Source of the DNA: Streptomyces scopuliridis RB72
Lineage (GTDB): Bacteria > Actinomycetota > Actinomycetes > Streptomycetales > Streptomycetaceae
Direction: 5' to 3'
DNA length: 64,000 nucleotides
NCBI RefSeq assembly: GCF_000718095.1
Contig: NZ_JOEI01000013.1
Coordinates: forward strand, 62,001 to 126,000
Numbering within the stretch: position 1 is the stretch's first letter; each line of letters starts with the position of its first letter. The notes beneath the pieces are model-generated. The model saw only the letters and a list, made by a program, of their open reading frames with translations, ran no database searches and was not told the origin of the DNA. The position numbers and the translations under genes are program-made. Of the stretch, positions 32,113 through 40,980 are shown piece after piece.

Positions 32113-34161
32113 ATGGTCCAGGAAGTGAGCACCCCTGCCCTGAGCCCGGCCCCCGGCGAGGGCCAGAACCCGCGCGGTGTGCTCGTCGCCATCGGCGCCC
32201 TGCTTCTCGGCCTGCTGCTCGCCGCGCTCGACCAGACCATCGTCTCCACCGCGCTGCCGACCATCGTCAGCGACCTCGGGGGCCTGGAGCATCTGTCCTG
32301 GGTGGTCACCGCCTATCTGCTGGCCTCGACCGCCGCCACGCCCCTCTGGGGCAAACTCGGTGACCAGTACGGCCGCAAGAAGCTCTTCCAGACCGCGATC
32401 GTCATCTTCCTCATCGGGTCCGCGCTCTGCGGCATCGCCCAGAACATGCCCCAGCTCATCGGCTTCCGCGCGCTCCAGGGACTGGGCGGCGGCGGGCTGA
32501 TCGTGCTGTCGATGGCGATCGTCGGCGATATCGTCTCGCCGCGCGAACGCGGCAAGTACCAGGGCCTGTTCGGGGCGGTCTTCGGCGCGACCAGCGTGCT
32601 CGGCCCGCTGCTCGGCGGCTATTTCACCCAGTCCCTCAGCTGGCGCTGGGTCTTCTACATCAATCTGCCCGTCGGCGTCGTCGCCCTGGTCGTCATCGCC
32701 ACCGTCCTGCACATCCCGGTGCACAGGACCAAGCACACCATCGACTATCTCGGCACGTTCCTGATCGCGTCCGTCGCCATCTGTCTCGTGCTCGTCGCCT
32801 CGCTCGGCGGCACGACCTGGGCCTGGGGCTCGCCCGAGATCATCGGACTCGCCGTCCTCGGACTGCTGCTCCTCGCCGTCTTCGTACGGGTCGAGCGGCG
32901 CGCGGCCGAACCCGTACTGCCGCTGCGGCTCTTCCGGCTCAGGACCTTCACGCTGGTCGCGGTCATCAGCTTCATCGTCGGCTTCGCGATGTTCGGCGCG
33001 ATGACATATCTGCCGACGTTCCTCCAGGTGGCGCAGGGCGTGAGCCCGACCCTGTCCGGGGTGCATCTGCTGCCCATGGTGCTCGGGCTGCTGATCACCT
33101 CCACCCTCTCCGGGCAGATCGTCAGCCGCACCGGCCGCTGGAAGGTCTTCCCCATCCTCGGCACCGGCATCACCGCCATCGGACTGCTGCTGCTCCACCA
33201 GCTCACCGAGTTCACCGGCACCTGGGAGATGAGCGCCTATCTCTTCGTCTTCGGCGCCGGGCTCGGACTGGTCATGCAGATCCTCGTCCTGGCCGTCCAG
33301 AACTCCGTCAGCTATCAGGATCTGGGCGTCGCCACCTCGGGCGCCACCTTCTTCCGCTCGATCGGCGCCTCCTTCGGCGTCGCCATCTTCGGGACGATCT
33401 TCAGCAATCTGCTCAGCGGCGAGATCAGCGCGGCGCTGGCCGGCAAGACGCTGCCGCCGGGTGTGGCGCCGGCCGACATCACGGCCGATCCGCATGCCAT
33501 CGCCCGGCTGCCCGCCGCGCTGCGGCCCCCCGTCCTGAACGCGTTCGCGACCTCCATCACCGATGTCTTCCTGTACGCCGTGCCGGTCGTGCTCCTCGGC
33601 TTCCTCGTCGCGTGGTTCCTCAAGGAGGACAAGCTGCGCGGCTCGGTGACCGCCCCGGAGATCACCGAGACCCTGGCGTCCAACCCGGTCGAGCGCTCCT
33701 CGCGCGACGAGTGCGCCCGCGCCCTGTCGGTCCTCGGCACCCGCGAGGGCCGTCGGCGGATCTACGAGACGATCACCGCGAAGGCGGGGTACGACCTGCT
33801 CCCGGCGGCCAGTTGGCTGCTGTTGCGCATCCGACGCCATGGCTCGGTCGAACCCGGCCTGCTCGCGGACGTCACGCCCGTACCGCTCAGGACCATCACC
33901 GACGCGTCCCGGCAGCTGGAGGTGCGCGGGCTGGCGCGGCGCGAGGGGCTGGGGCTGACGCTCAGTGAACGGGGCGCGGAGATGGCCGAGGTGCTGGCGA
34001 AGGCGCGCGAGGACTCTCTGGCGGAGTTGCTGGGGGACTGGTGGGGGCCCGACCGGCCGACGGATCTGGTGCGGCTGGTGCACGAGCTCACCAGCGAGCT
34101 GTGCGGCTCCGACAGCGAACGGCCACGCGTCCCGGGGCCGCCCAGGGATCACGCCGCCTAG
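32113..34161 (+). CDS. MFS multidrug exporter (DHA2) with C-terminal winged-helix-like extension
   Basis: This 682-residue protein has 14 predicted TM segments in residues 15 to about 525, with LLAALDQTIVSTALPTIVSD, the motif A loop GKLGDQYGRKK and motif C-like GATSVLGPLLGGYF. After TM14 (VVLLGFLVAWFLKEDKLRGS) comes a 150-residue cytosolic tail, RRRIYETITAKAGYDLLPAA to GLARREGLGLTLSERGAEMA. This resembles a MarR-type winged helix (DASRQLEVRGLARREGLGLT). The start is ATG at 32113 with GAAGGAG; an earlier ATG at 32041 begins a His/Gly repeat lacking homology. The stop TAG lies in CTAGGGTCTGG. The substrate is unknown. Confidence 0.88.
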   Translation: MVQEVSTPALSPAPGEGQNPRGVLVAIGALLLGLLLAALDQTIVSTALPTIVSDLGGLEHLSWVVTAYLLASTAATPLWGKLGDQYGRKKLFQTAIVIFLIGSALCGIAQNMPQLIGFRALQGLGGGGLIVLSMAIVGDIVSPRERGKYQGLFGAVFGATSVLGPLLGGYFTQSLSWRWVFYINLPVGVVALVVIATVLHIPVHRTKHTIDYLGTFLIASVAICLVLVASLGGTTWAWGSPEIIGLAVLGLLLLAVFVRVERRAAEPVLPLRLFRLRTFTLVAVISFIVGFAMFGAMTYLPTFLQVAQGVSPTLSGVHLLPMVLGLLITSTLSGQIVSRTGRWKVFPILGTGITAIGLLLLHQLTEFTGTWEMSAYLFVFGAGLGLVMQILVLAVQNSVSYQDLGVATSGATFFRSIGASFGVAIFGTIFSNLLSGEISAALAGKTLPPGVAPADITADPHAIARLPAALRPPVLNAFATSITDVFLYAVPVVLLGFLVAWFLKEDKLRGSVTAPEITETLASNPVERSSRDECARALSVLGTREGRRRIYETITAKAGYDLLPAASWLLLRIRRHGSVEPGLLADVTPVPLRTITDASRQLEVRGLARREGLGLTLSERGAEMAEVLAKAREDSLAELLGDWWGPDRPTDLVRLVHELTSELCGSDSERPRVPGPPRDHAA

Positions 34162-34204
34162 GGTCTGGCTTCAGGGTGGCGTGAGCCCCGGCGGTCCGGG
34201 CGGG

Positions 34205-34873
34205 TCAGGCGAGTACGCGGGCGAGCGCGAAGCCGTCGTACCCCTTGGAGCCCACCGTCTGCACCGCCGTCGCGGACAGCCGCGGGTGCTCCGCCATCAG
34301 CTCGATCACGCGCCGCGTGCCCTGTACGGAGGCGTCGGTGCTGTCCGCGTCGGTGACCGCCCCGTTCCGTACGACGTTGTCGACGATGATGACGCTGCCG
34401 GGACGCGTGAGCTTCAGCGCCCACTCCACATAGTGCGGATTGTTCTGCTTGTCCGCGTCGATGAAGACGAGATCGAAGGGGCCCGCGTCCTCGGCCGCGA
34501 GCACGGGCAGCGTCTCCAGCGCGGCCCCGGTCCTGACCTCGGCGATCCTGTCGAGACCCGCGTGCGCCAGATTGGCGCGCGCCACCTCGGCGTGGGCGGG
34601 GTCGTACTCCAGCGAGATCAGCTTTCCGTCCTCCGGCAGCGCGCGGGCCAGCCAGATGCTGCTGTAGCCGCCGAGTGTGCCGATTTCGAGGACCGTGCGC
34701 GCGCCCTGGATACGGGCCAGCAGGTGCAGCAACTTGCCTTGGTTGGGCGCGACGTTGATGGCGGGCAGGCCGGCCGCGTCGCTCGCGGCGAGGGCGGCCG
34801 AGAGCGCTTCGTCGGCGGGTGCGAGCTGATCGGTGAAGTAGCGGTCGACCGCGTTCCACTGCTCCTGGGACAT
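34205..34873 (-). CDS. Class I O-methyltransferase (PF01596 type)
   Basis: This 222-residue SAM-dependent methyltransferase of the catechol/caffeoyl-CoA group has the SAM loop RTVLEIGTLGGYSSIWLARA, an acidic ribose ligand in KLISLEYDPAHAEVARANL, metal ligands in DLVFIDADKQNNPHYVEWAL and DNVVRNGAVTDAD, and the C-terminal GSKGYDGFALARVLA. The ATG at 34873 follows AAAGG. Three 14-bp GGAGAGAGGGGATG-type repeats sit in its 5' region. The acceptor is unknown; no biosynthetic neighbour is evident. Confidence 0.9.
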   Translation of the reverse strand: MSQEQWNAVDRYFTDQLAPADEALSAALAASDAAGLPAINVAPNQGKLLHLLARIQGARTVLEIGTLGGYSSIWLARALPEDGKLISLEYDPAHAEVARANLAHAGLDRIAEVRTGAALETLPVLAAEDAGPFDLVFIDADKQNNPHYVEWALKLTRPGSVIIVDNVVRNGAVTDADSTDASVQGTRRVIELMAEHPRLSATAVQTVGSKGYDGFALARVLA

Positions 34874-34901
34874 GAGGGCCTTTCGTCGGTACGGGAGGTG
34901 A

Positions 34902-34943
34902 CGGAGAGAGGGGATGGGAGAGAGGGGATGGGAGAGAGGGGAC
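34902..34943. repeat. Three 14-bp tandem repeats upstream of the O-methyltransferase
   Basis: Units GGAGAGAGGGGATG, GGAGAGAGGGGATG and GGAGAGAGGGGACA are contiguous. They lie 29-70 bp upstream of the methyltransferase start, that is in its leader or promoter. Confidence 0.9.
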
Positions 34944-35131
34944 AGGGGATACCGGACTTATTGTCCGTCGCCGGGCCGTCTCGGGGTCCTCGCACGTCCG
35001 GAAATCAGGGGCATCAGGACAAAACGTGGATGACAGTCAGGCGAAGTGGGGGTTGCCTGAGTCCTTACGACGGGGCAATGCGAGGCTCTAAGCCCCGGGG
35101 ACGGCGTTAACGGACGGAGGGTCGGCGCGGC

Positions 35132-37195
35132 GTGGTGAATGCGGAGCACAGCGTGCACGGCGGTGCGGCGGCGGGGACGGCGGGGACCGGTTTCGGTACG
35201 GCCCGCGCGGTTCTCTGGCTGGTCGCCGCCGTACTGGCGGTCAGACAGGCGGCGGCGGTGCTCCGCCATCCGCCCGGTGAACGGCTGACCGATCTGGAGA
35301 CCTGGATCGGTGAGAACGGCGTGCTGCATGTGACGGGTTCGCTGTACGACACCGGGAGGTTCACCGGGACACCGTTCGCCGGCCTCGTGCTCAAACCGCT
35401 GGCGCGCTCGGCCGAACAGAGCCTCGGGATCGCGTGGACCTTCGGGACGCTCCTGCTGGTCGTCGCCCTCGGTCTCGTCGCGGCCCGTGCCCTCCCCGGC
35501 CGGGTGTCACGCCGTACCGGACTGCTGGCCGCGCCGGTCGCGATCAGTCTGCTGATGCTGTCGCTGCCCGTACGCAACAGCTTCTCGCTCGGCCAGACCA
35601 GCATCATTCCCGTCCTGTTGGTGCTGCTCGGCTGCTTCGTCGCGCGGGGCGGACGCGGCTCCGGGGTGCTGATAGGCATCGGCGCGGCGCTCCAGCCCGC
35701 CGTGCTGCTCTTCGTACCGCTGCTCTGGCTGACCGGCCGCAAGCGGGCCGCCGTGACGACGACCGGGGTCTTCGCCGCCAGTACGGCGGTGGCGTGGTTC
35801 GCGATGCCGGGCGACTCGTGGGCGTACTGGGTGCACCATGTGGCGGGCGCGGGCCTCGGTGAGCGCCCCGACAGTCTCGCCAACCAGTCCCTGCACGGCG
35901 CGCTGCTCAGGATCGGCCTGGAAGGGCCCCTGGAAGTGGTGCTGTTCGTCGCGCTGGCCGCGGTCGTCGTCTTTCTCGGGCTGCGGCGCGCGGTCCGTTA
36001 CGCGCGCGACGGCCAGCTGCTGCTCGCGGTGGCGCTGACCGGCTGTGTCGCGATCGCCGTCTCGCCGACGGCCTGGCAGCACCAACTGCTGTGGGTGCTG
36101 CTGGCGCTGGTCGGCCGGGTGGGAACACAGGCCAGGGACCGGCTGGTGTGGCCTGTGGTCGTGGTGCTGGTGATGACGCTGCCGGGGACGATGCTCCTGC
36201 CGAACGTGGGGGTGCTCGTGCCCCTGCGGGAGAACGCCCCACTCGTCGCGGCGCTGGCGGCGGCCTGCGCGGTGCCGTTCCTGACGCGTACCGCGCCGTA
36301 CTTCGACAAGCCCGTCCCGACCGAGTACGCGCGGCCCGTGCCCGCGCGCTGGGGCCGGATACCGCTGGCACCGTTCTGGAAGCGGCTGTTCAGCCGGCCG
36401 AACCTGCTGCTCGAAGTGCTCGCCATCCGGGTCGGTTTCTCCGTGTACACCCAGATCCGGCTCGCCGCGACGGGCGGTCGCGAGGCCGCCGAGGAACACG
36501 GCCGGCAGATCCACTCGATCGAGCGGGCGCTCGGGATCGACATCGAGCGCTGGGTCAACCACACGGTCGTGGACCTGAAGTGGGCCGAGAGCTTCTTCAA
36601 CTTCTACTACTCGTCCTTCCACTTCCTGGTGCCGCTGGCGATCCTCGGCGTCCTGTACGTACGCCGCCCGGCGGACTACCGCTGGGCGCGCTCCTCCCTC
36701 GCCTTCGCCACGGTGCTCGCGCTGGTCGGCTTCTGGCTCTACCCGCTGGCCCCGCCGCGGCTGATGCCCGGCCTCGGCTTCATCGACACCGCGCACGGCC
36801 CGCAGGATCTGACCAACCCGGACTACGGGGCGCTGACCTCACTCACCAACCAGTACGCGGCGATGCCGTCGCTGCACTTCGGCTGGTCGCTGTGGTGCGG
36901 TGTGGTGATCGTCGTCCTGGCGCCCAAGGCGTGGATGAAACTGCTCGGGGCGCTCCACCCGCTCTTCACGGTGTGCGCGATCGTCGCCACCGCCAACCAC
37001 TGGGTGCTCGACGCGGTGGGCGGCGCGGCGGTGGTGGGGGCCGGCTTCGGCCTGACGTATCTGCTGGCGGGCCCGCGGAAGCTGCTGCCACGGGCGGGCG
37101 CGCTCGTGAAGGCCGATCCGTTCCCGGAGGGGGAGAAGGGCGCGGGTACCCGTGACACGGGCGGCGCCGCGGAGCGGACACCGGCCAGGCCCTAG
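35132..37195 (+). CDS. Fusion of GT87-type mannosyltransferase and PAP2 phosphatase domains
   Basis: This 687-residue membrane protein has an N-terminal half (about 20-400) with many TM segments, LTDLETWIGENGVLHVTGSL and SLPVRNSFSLGQTSIIPVLL, the GT87/DUF2029 polyprenol-phosphate-mannose-dependent glycosyltransferase pattern. The C-terminal half (about 440-665) is a PAP2/inositolphosphotransferase-like domain: FFNFYYSSFHFLVPLAI, PLAPPRLMP, AAMPSLHFGWSLWCG with the catalytic His, and VATANHWVLDAVGG. The fusion is a recognised actinobacterial arrangement. It suggests coupled glycosylation and dephosphorylation (or headgroup transfer) of a lipid in the envelope. GTG start at 35132 with GGAGGG. 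The stop TAG is provided by a CTAG repeat element. Confidence 0.88.
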   Translation: MVNAEHSVHGGAAAGTAGTGFGTARAVLWLVAAVLAVRQAAAVLRHPPGERLTDLETWIGENGVLHVTGSLYDTGRFTGTPFAGLVLKPLARSAEQSLGIAWTFGTLLLVVALGLVAARALPGRVSRRTGLLAAPVAISLLMLSLPVRNSFSLGQTSIIPVLLVLLGCFVARGGRGSGVLIGIGAALQPAVLLFVPLLWLTGRKRAAVTTTGVFAASTAVAWFAMPGDSWAYWVHHVAGAGLGERPDSLANQSLHGALLRIGLEGPLEVVLFVALAAVVVFLGLRRAVRYARDGQLLLAVALTGCVAIAVSPTAWQHQLLWVLLALVGRVGTQARDRLVWPVVVVLVMTLPGTMLLPNVGVLVPLRENAPLVAALAAACAVPFLTRTAPYFDKPVPTEYARPVPARWGRIPLAPFWKRLFSRPNLLLEVLAIRVGFSVYTQIRLAATGGREAAEEHGRQIHSIERALGIDIERWVNHTVVDLKWAESFFNFYYSSFHFLVPLAILGVLYVRRPADYRWARSSLAFATVLALVGFWLYPLAPPRLMPGLGFIDTAHGPQDLTNPDYGALTSLTNQYAAMPSLHFGWSLWCGVVIVVLAPKAWMKLLGALHPLFTVCAIVATANHWVLDAVGGAAVVGAGFGLTYLLAGPRKLLPRAGALVKADPFPEGEKGAGTRDTGGAAERTPARP

Positions 37196-37248
37196 GTCCT
37201 GTCTTCAAAGTCCCGCCTGCCCGGGGCTACTTTGAAGACAGGCCCTAG
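37192..37248. repeat. 55-bp palindromic element bounded by CTAG
   Basis: Left arm TAGGTCCTGTCTTCAAAGT (37193-37211) and right arm ACTTTGAAGACAGGCCCTA (37229-37247) are inverted copies with one mismatch, around a 17-base loop. CTAG occurs at both outer edges (37192-37195, 37245-37248), as a 4-bp target duplication would. The left CTAG holds the stop codon of the GT87/PAP2 gene. It could also serve as a bidirectional terminator between these convergent genes. Confidence 0.9.
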
Positions 37249-37262
37249 CGGCAGATCAGGTC

Positions 37263-38093
37263 TCAGGCGCCGGTCGCCGGGTCCTCGAACCGCGCCTCCG
37301 CCTCGAATGCGGCCCGGCGCGTCGCCCTCCGCAGAGCCTTGAGCACCGTCGCGCCGATGGTCAGGGTCAGGACGACCGTCAGCGCCGCCCGGCCGAGGTC
37401 CCAGCCGAGGGACGTCGCCGCGCAGTACGCCAGGAAACGCGCCAGATTGTCGTGGACCGGATCGCCCGGATGGAAGGAGACCCCGGAGGAGAGCCCGCCG
37501 ATATACGTCCACCCCTGGAGGTTCATGACCGTGCCGTACGCGAACGCCGCGAACGCCCCGTACAGCGCGAGCATCAGCAGCTCGCCCCGCCCCCGCAGCC
37601 GGCCGGGGCCCGGAAGCAGCCCCGCGCCCATCGTGAACCAGCCCATCGCCAGCATCTGGAACGGCATCCACGGCCCGACCCCGCCCGTCAGCAGCGCGGA
37701 CGCGAACATCGTGACCGAGCCGAGCACGAAACCGAACCCCGGCCCGAGGACCCGGCCGCTCAGCACCATCAGGAAGAACATCGGCTCAAGTCCCGCCGTA
37801 CCGGCTCCCAGTGGCCGCAGCGCCGCCCCGACGGCGGCCAGCACCCCCAGCATCGCCACCGCCTTCGCGTCCAGCCCGGAATCGGCGATCGTCGCGACGA
37901 CGACGCCGACGAGGAGCGGGAGCAGCGCGGCGAAGAGCCAGGGCGCGTCCTGGGAGTGCGCGAGTCCGGACGCGGAGTCGGCGAGCAGCGGCCAGCCGAA
38001 GGCGACCACCCCGATCGCGCTGATGAGGGCGAGGGCGCAGACCGCGCGCGGGCCGAGCCGCATGGCGCGAGCCCGGGGGGCCGGCGCCGTCAT
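37263..38093 (-). CDS. ECF transporter S component (predicted B12/corrinoid-type)
   Basis: This 276-residue membrane protein has about six TM segments, including RAVCALALISAIGVVAFGWP, ALLPLLVGVVVATIADSGL and the GLEPMFFLMVLSGRVLGPGF region. That is the general form of substrate-binding S components of energy-coupling-factor transporters. The ATG start overlaps the stop of the ATPase gene (ATGA). It is the last of five coupled genes whose leader is a cobalamin riboswitch, so the substrate is inferred to be vitamin B12 or a precursor. The sequence itself does not prove the ligand. Confidence 0.85.
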   Translation of the reverse strand: MTAPAPRARAMRLGPRAVCALALISAIGVVAFGWPLLADSASGLAHSQDAPWLFAALLPLLVGVVVATIADSGLDAKAVAMLGVLAAVGAALRPLGAGTAGLEPMFFLMVLSGRVLGPGFGFVLGSVTMFASALLTGGVGPWMPFQMLAMGWFTMGAGLLPGPGRLRGRGELLMLALYGAFAAFAYGTVMNLQGWTYIGGLSSGVSFHPGDPVHDNLARFLAYCAATSLGWDLGRAALTVVLTLTIGATVLKALRRATRRAAFEAEARFEDPATGA

Positions 38094-39832
38094 TCCGTCC
38101 CCTCCGGTTCCCGCGCCGGAGCCGTAGCGGCCGTAGCCGCGAGCGCCGTACGTATCTGAGTCACCGTCAGCCACTCCTGCGGGGCCATGACCTTCGCCAC
38201 CTGTGGCGCGAAGGCCGGCGACGAGACCACCACCCGGGACGTCGGGCCGTCCGCCACGATCTCGCCGTCGGCCAGGATCACCACCCGGTGCGCCAGCTCC
38301 GCGGCCAGCTCCACATCGTGGGTCGCCAGAACGATCGCGTGTCCCTCGGCCGCCAGCGCGCGCAGCACCCCGACGAGCCGGGCCTTCGCCGCGTAGTCCA
38401 GGCCCCGCGTCGGCTCGTCCAGGAGCAGCAGCGGCGGCCGTCCGGTCAGGACGACCGCGAGGGCCAGCGCCAGCCGCTGCCCCTCGGACAGATCGCGCGG
38501 GTGGGTCGCGTCCGCCACCTCGGGCAGCAGCTCATGGACCAGCGCGCGGCAACTGCCGTCCGTCGCGCCCGCGTCGCTGTCCGCCGCCGCGCACTCGGCC
38601 GCGACCGTGTCGGCGTACAGCAGATCGCGCGGCTCCTGCGGTACGAGACCGACGTGCCGGATCAGCTCGCCCGGCTGGGTACGGTGCGGGGCGCGGTCCC
38701 CGACGAGGACGGATCCGGCGGCCGGGGCGACCATCCCGACGAGGGCGGAGAGCAGCGTGGACTTGCCCGCGCCGTTACGGCCCATCAGCGCGATGGTCTC
38801 GCCCGGCGCGACGGTCAGCGACACCTCGCGCAGCGCCTCGGTCCGGCCGCGCCGTACCCCGAGACCGGAAACGACCGCGAGTGGTCCCGTGCGGTCGGGG
38901 GCGCCGTCCTTCGCCGTCGTCGCGCGGCGGCGCAGGAGTCTGCCGAGCGGGGTACGGGCGGCCGTCGCCGCCGGGGGCGCGGCCGTCCCCGTACCGTCCA
39001 CCGGCTCCGGCTCGCGGCCCGCCAGCCGCTCCCGCAGACCCGCCGCCCGGCGCCGCGCGTCCCGTACGGACAGGGGCAGCGGCTGCCAGCCGGTCAGCCG
39101 GCCCAGCGCCACCACCGGCGGATACACCGGCGAGACCGCCATGATCCGCTCCGGGTCCCCGACCACCGGGGGCAGTCCGGGGCCCGGCAGCAGGATGACC
39201 TGGTCCGCGTACTGCACCACCCGTTCCAGCCGGTGTTCGGCGAGCAGGACCGTCGTACCGAGGTCGTGCACCAGCCGTTGCAGTACGGCGAGGACCTCCT
39301 CGGCCGCCGCCGGGTCCAGCGCCGAGGTCGGTTCGTCGAGCACCAGCACCCTGGGGTGCGGGGTCAGTACGGAACCGATCGCGACCCGCTGCCGCTGCCC
39401 GCCCGAGAGCGTGGCGATCGGCCGGTCGCGCAGCTCGGCCAGGCCCAGCAGATCGAGCGTCTCCTCGACACGGCGCCGCATCACATCGGGCGCCAGGCCG
39501 AGCGACTCCATGCCGTACGCCAGCTCGTCCTCGACGGTGTCGGTGACGAAGTGCGCCAGCGGGTCCTGGCCCACCGTGCCGACCAGATCGGCGAGTTCGC
39601 GCGGCTTGTGGGTACGGGTGTCCCGGCCGCCGACGGTCACCCGGCCGCGCAGCAGGCCGCCGGTGAAGTGCGGGACGAGACCGGACACCGTCCCCAGCAA
39701 AGTCGACTTGCCGACCCCGGAGGGGCCGACGAGCAGGACGAGTTCGCCCTCGGGCACGGTGAGATCGACCCCGCCGATCGCGGGCGCGGGGGCATCGCCG
39801 TACGTCACCGACACCTGCTCGAACCGGATCAC
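38090..39832 (-). CDS. ECF transporter duplicated ATPase (EcfA1-EcfA2 fusion)
   Basis: This 580-residue protein contains two ABC ATPase domains in one chain. The first (about 1-235) has Walker A LLVGPSGVGKSTLL, signature TLSGGQRQRVAIGSVL and Walker B VLVLDEPTSALDP. The second (about 320-560) has ALMGRNGAGKSTLL, a modified signature DLSEGQRLALALAVV and LLLLDEPTRGLDYA. The linker is Arg/Ala-rich. GTG at 39832 overlaps the EcfT stop (GTGA). The fused double ATPase with EcfT and an S component is the ECF layout; the two sites energise transport. The frame is open far upstream within ecfT, but that is a shadow. Confidence 0.93.
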   Translation of the reverse strand: MIRFEQVSVTYGDAPAPAIGGVDLTVPEGELVLLVGPSGVGKSTLLGTVSGLVPHFTGGLLRGRVTVGGRDTRTHKPRELADLVGTVGQDPLAHFVTDTVEDELAYGMESLGLAPDVMRRRVEETLDLLGLAELRDRPIATLSGGQRQRVAIGSVLTPHPRVLVLDEPTSALDPAAAEEVLAVLQRLVHDLGTTVLLAEHRLERVVQYADQVILLPGPGLPPVVGDPERIMAVSPVYPPVVALGRLTGWQPLPLSVRDARRRAAGLRERLAGREPEPVDGTGTAAPPAATAARTPLGRLLRRRATTAKDGAPDRTGPLAVVSGLGVRRGRTEALREVSLTVAPGETIALMGRNGAGKSTLLSALVGMVAPAAGSVLVGDRAPHRTQPGELIRHVGLVPQEPRDLLYADTVAAECAAADSDAGATDGSCRALVHELLPEVADATHPRDLSEGQRLALALAVVLTGRPPLLLLDEPTRGLDYAAKARLVGVLRALAAEGHAIVLATHDVELAAELAHRVVILADGEIVADGPTSRVVVSSPAFAPQVAKVMAPQEWLTVTQIRTALAATAATAPAREPEGTE

Positions 39833-40980
39833 GACGCTGTCTTTCTCTGTGAGGGAAGTGCCGCCGGGGACGGGGCGGGTACGGGCGCGACGAACGCGGG
39901 CAGCAGTCCGAGCAGCGCCCCCGCCGCCGGCCAGAGCGGCAGCACCGGCGCCTCCAGCGGTACGACCCCGGGATGCAGCGCCGCCGGATCGACGGCGCCC
40001 GCCCGGATCATCAGCGCCGCGACGGCCGCGCCCGACCCCGCCACCAGCCAGGCGCGGACGCCCCAGCGGTCGGGGCGGTAGCGGGTACGGACCGAGCGCC
40101 GGCCGCCGAGCCGCAGCCCGGCCAGCGCGGCGGCCACCCCGGCGCCCAGCAGCGGCAGCCCGTAGCCCGCGCCCTCGGCGGCGAGCAGCGCGTACGAACC
40201 GGCGCAGACGCCCAGCAGCCCGCCGAGCGTGAGCGCGGTGGTGGTGGTGCGTACGGCGCGCGGGACCTCGGCCGTACGTCCGTAGCCGCGGGCGTCCATC
40301 GAGGCGGCGACCGCCACCGAACGCTCCAACGCGCCCTCCAGGACCGGCAGTCCGATCTGGAGCACCGCCCGGACCCCGCCGGTGGGCCGGCCGCGCAGCC
40401 TGCGGGCGGTGCGCAGCCGCCCGACATCGGCGACCATGTTCGGTGCGAAGGTCATGGCGACGACGACGGCGACCCCGGCCTCGTACAGCGCGCCCGGCAG
40501 CGACTTGAGCAGCCGGGCCGGGCTGGCGAGCGCGTTCGCCGCGCCCACGCAGATCAGCAGCGTGGCCAGCTTCGCGCCGTCGTACAGCGAGAAGACCAGC
40601 TGCTCGGCCGTCACCCGGCCACCGATCCGTACCCCCGCCGCCCAGTCGGGGAGCGGCACTTCGGGCAGGGTGATCAGGACACGCTCGCCGGGCACCGGCG
40701 AGCCGAGGAAGACCGAGAACAGCAGCCTGATGACGATCACCGCCAGCCCCAGCTTGATGAACGCGCCGTACGAACGGGCCCAGGGCGCGTCGGTACGGCG
40801 GGCCGCCACCACATAGCCCGCGACCCCGACCAGCAGCCCGAGCAGCAGCGGATTGGTCGTACGGGACGCGGCGACGGCCAGCCCGAGCGCCCACAGCCAC
40901 CAGGCCCCGGCGTGCAGGGCGTTGGAGCGGTTCGCCTCGGGCGCGCGGAAGGTGGCGGCGCGGTTGACGGCGCGGCTCAT
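39829..40980 (-). CDS. ecfT: ECF transporter transmembrane T component
   Basis: This 383-residue protein has an N-terminal group of TM segments (WWLWALGLAVAASRTTNPLL), the two coupling-helix motifs typical of EcfT/CbiQ (EGALERSVAVAASMDARGYG and LRTARRLRGRPTGG), and further TM segments. The Ala-Arg-Gly signatures bind the ATPase. ATG at 40980 overlaps the preceding stop (ATGA). It couples ATP hydrolysis by the fused ATPase to the S component. Confidence 0.92.
   Translation of the reverse strand: MSRAVNRAATFRAPEANRSNALHAGAWWLWALGLAVAASRTTNPLLLGLLVGVAGYVVAARRTDAPWARSYGAFIKLGLAVIVIRLLFSVFLGSPVPGERVLITLPEVPLPDWAAGVRIGGRVTAEQLVFSLYDGAKLATLLICVGAANALASPARLLKSLPGALYEAGVAVVVAMTFAPNMVADVGRLRTARRLRGRPTGGVRAVLQIGLPVLEGALERSVAVAASMDARGYGRTAEVPRAVRTTTTALTLGGLLGVCAGSYALLAAEGAGYGLPLLGAGVAAALAGLRLGGRRSVRTRYRPDRWGVRAWLVAGSGAAVAALMIRAGAVDPAALHPGVVPLEAPVLPLWPAAGALLGLLPAFVAPVPAPSPAALPSQRKTAS

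Noticed and set aside
32095..34152. A 685-residue minus-strand frame opposite the MFS gene
   Set aside because: Asp/Gln/Gly-rich antisense shadow; the plus strand has a clear 14-TM transporter.
37192..37248. Complete insertion sequence
   Set aside because: Only 55 bp lie between the CTAG ends and there is no transposase gene anywhere in the window, so it is at most a non-autonomous remnant.
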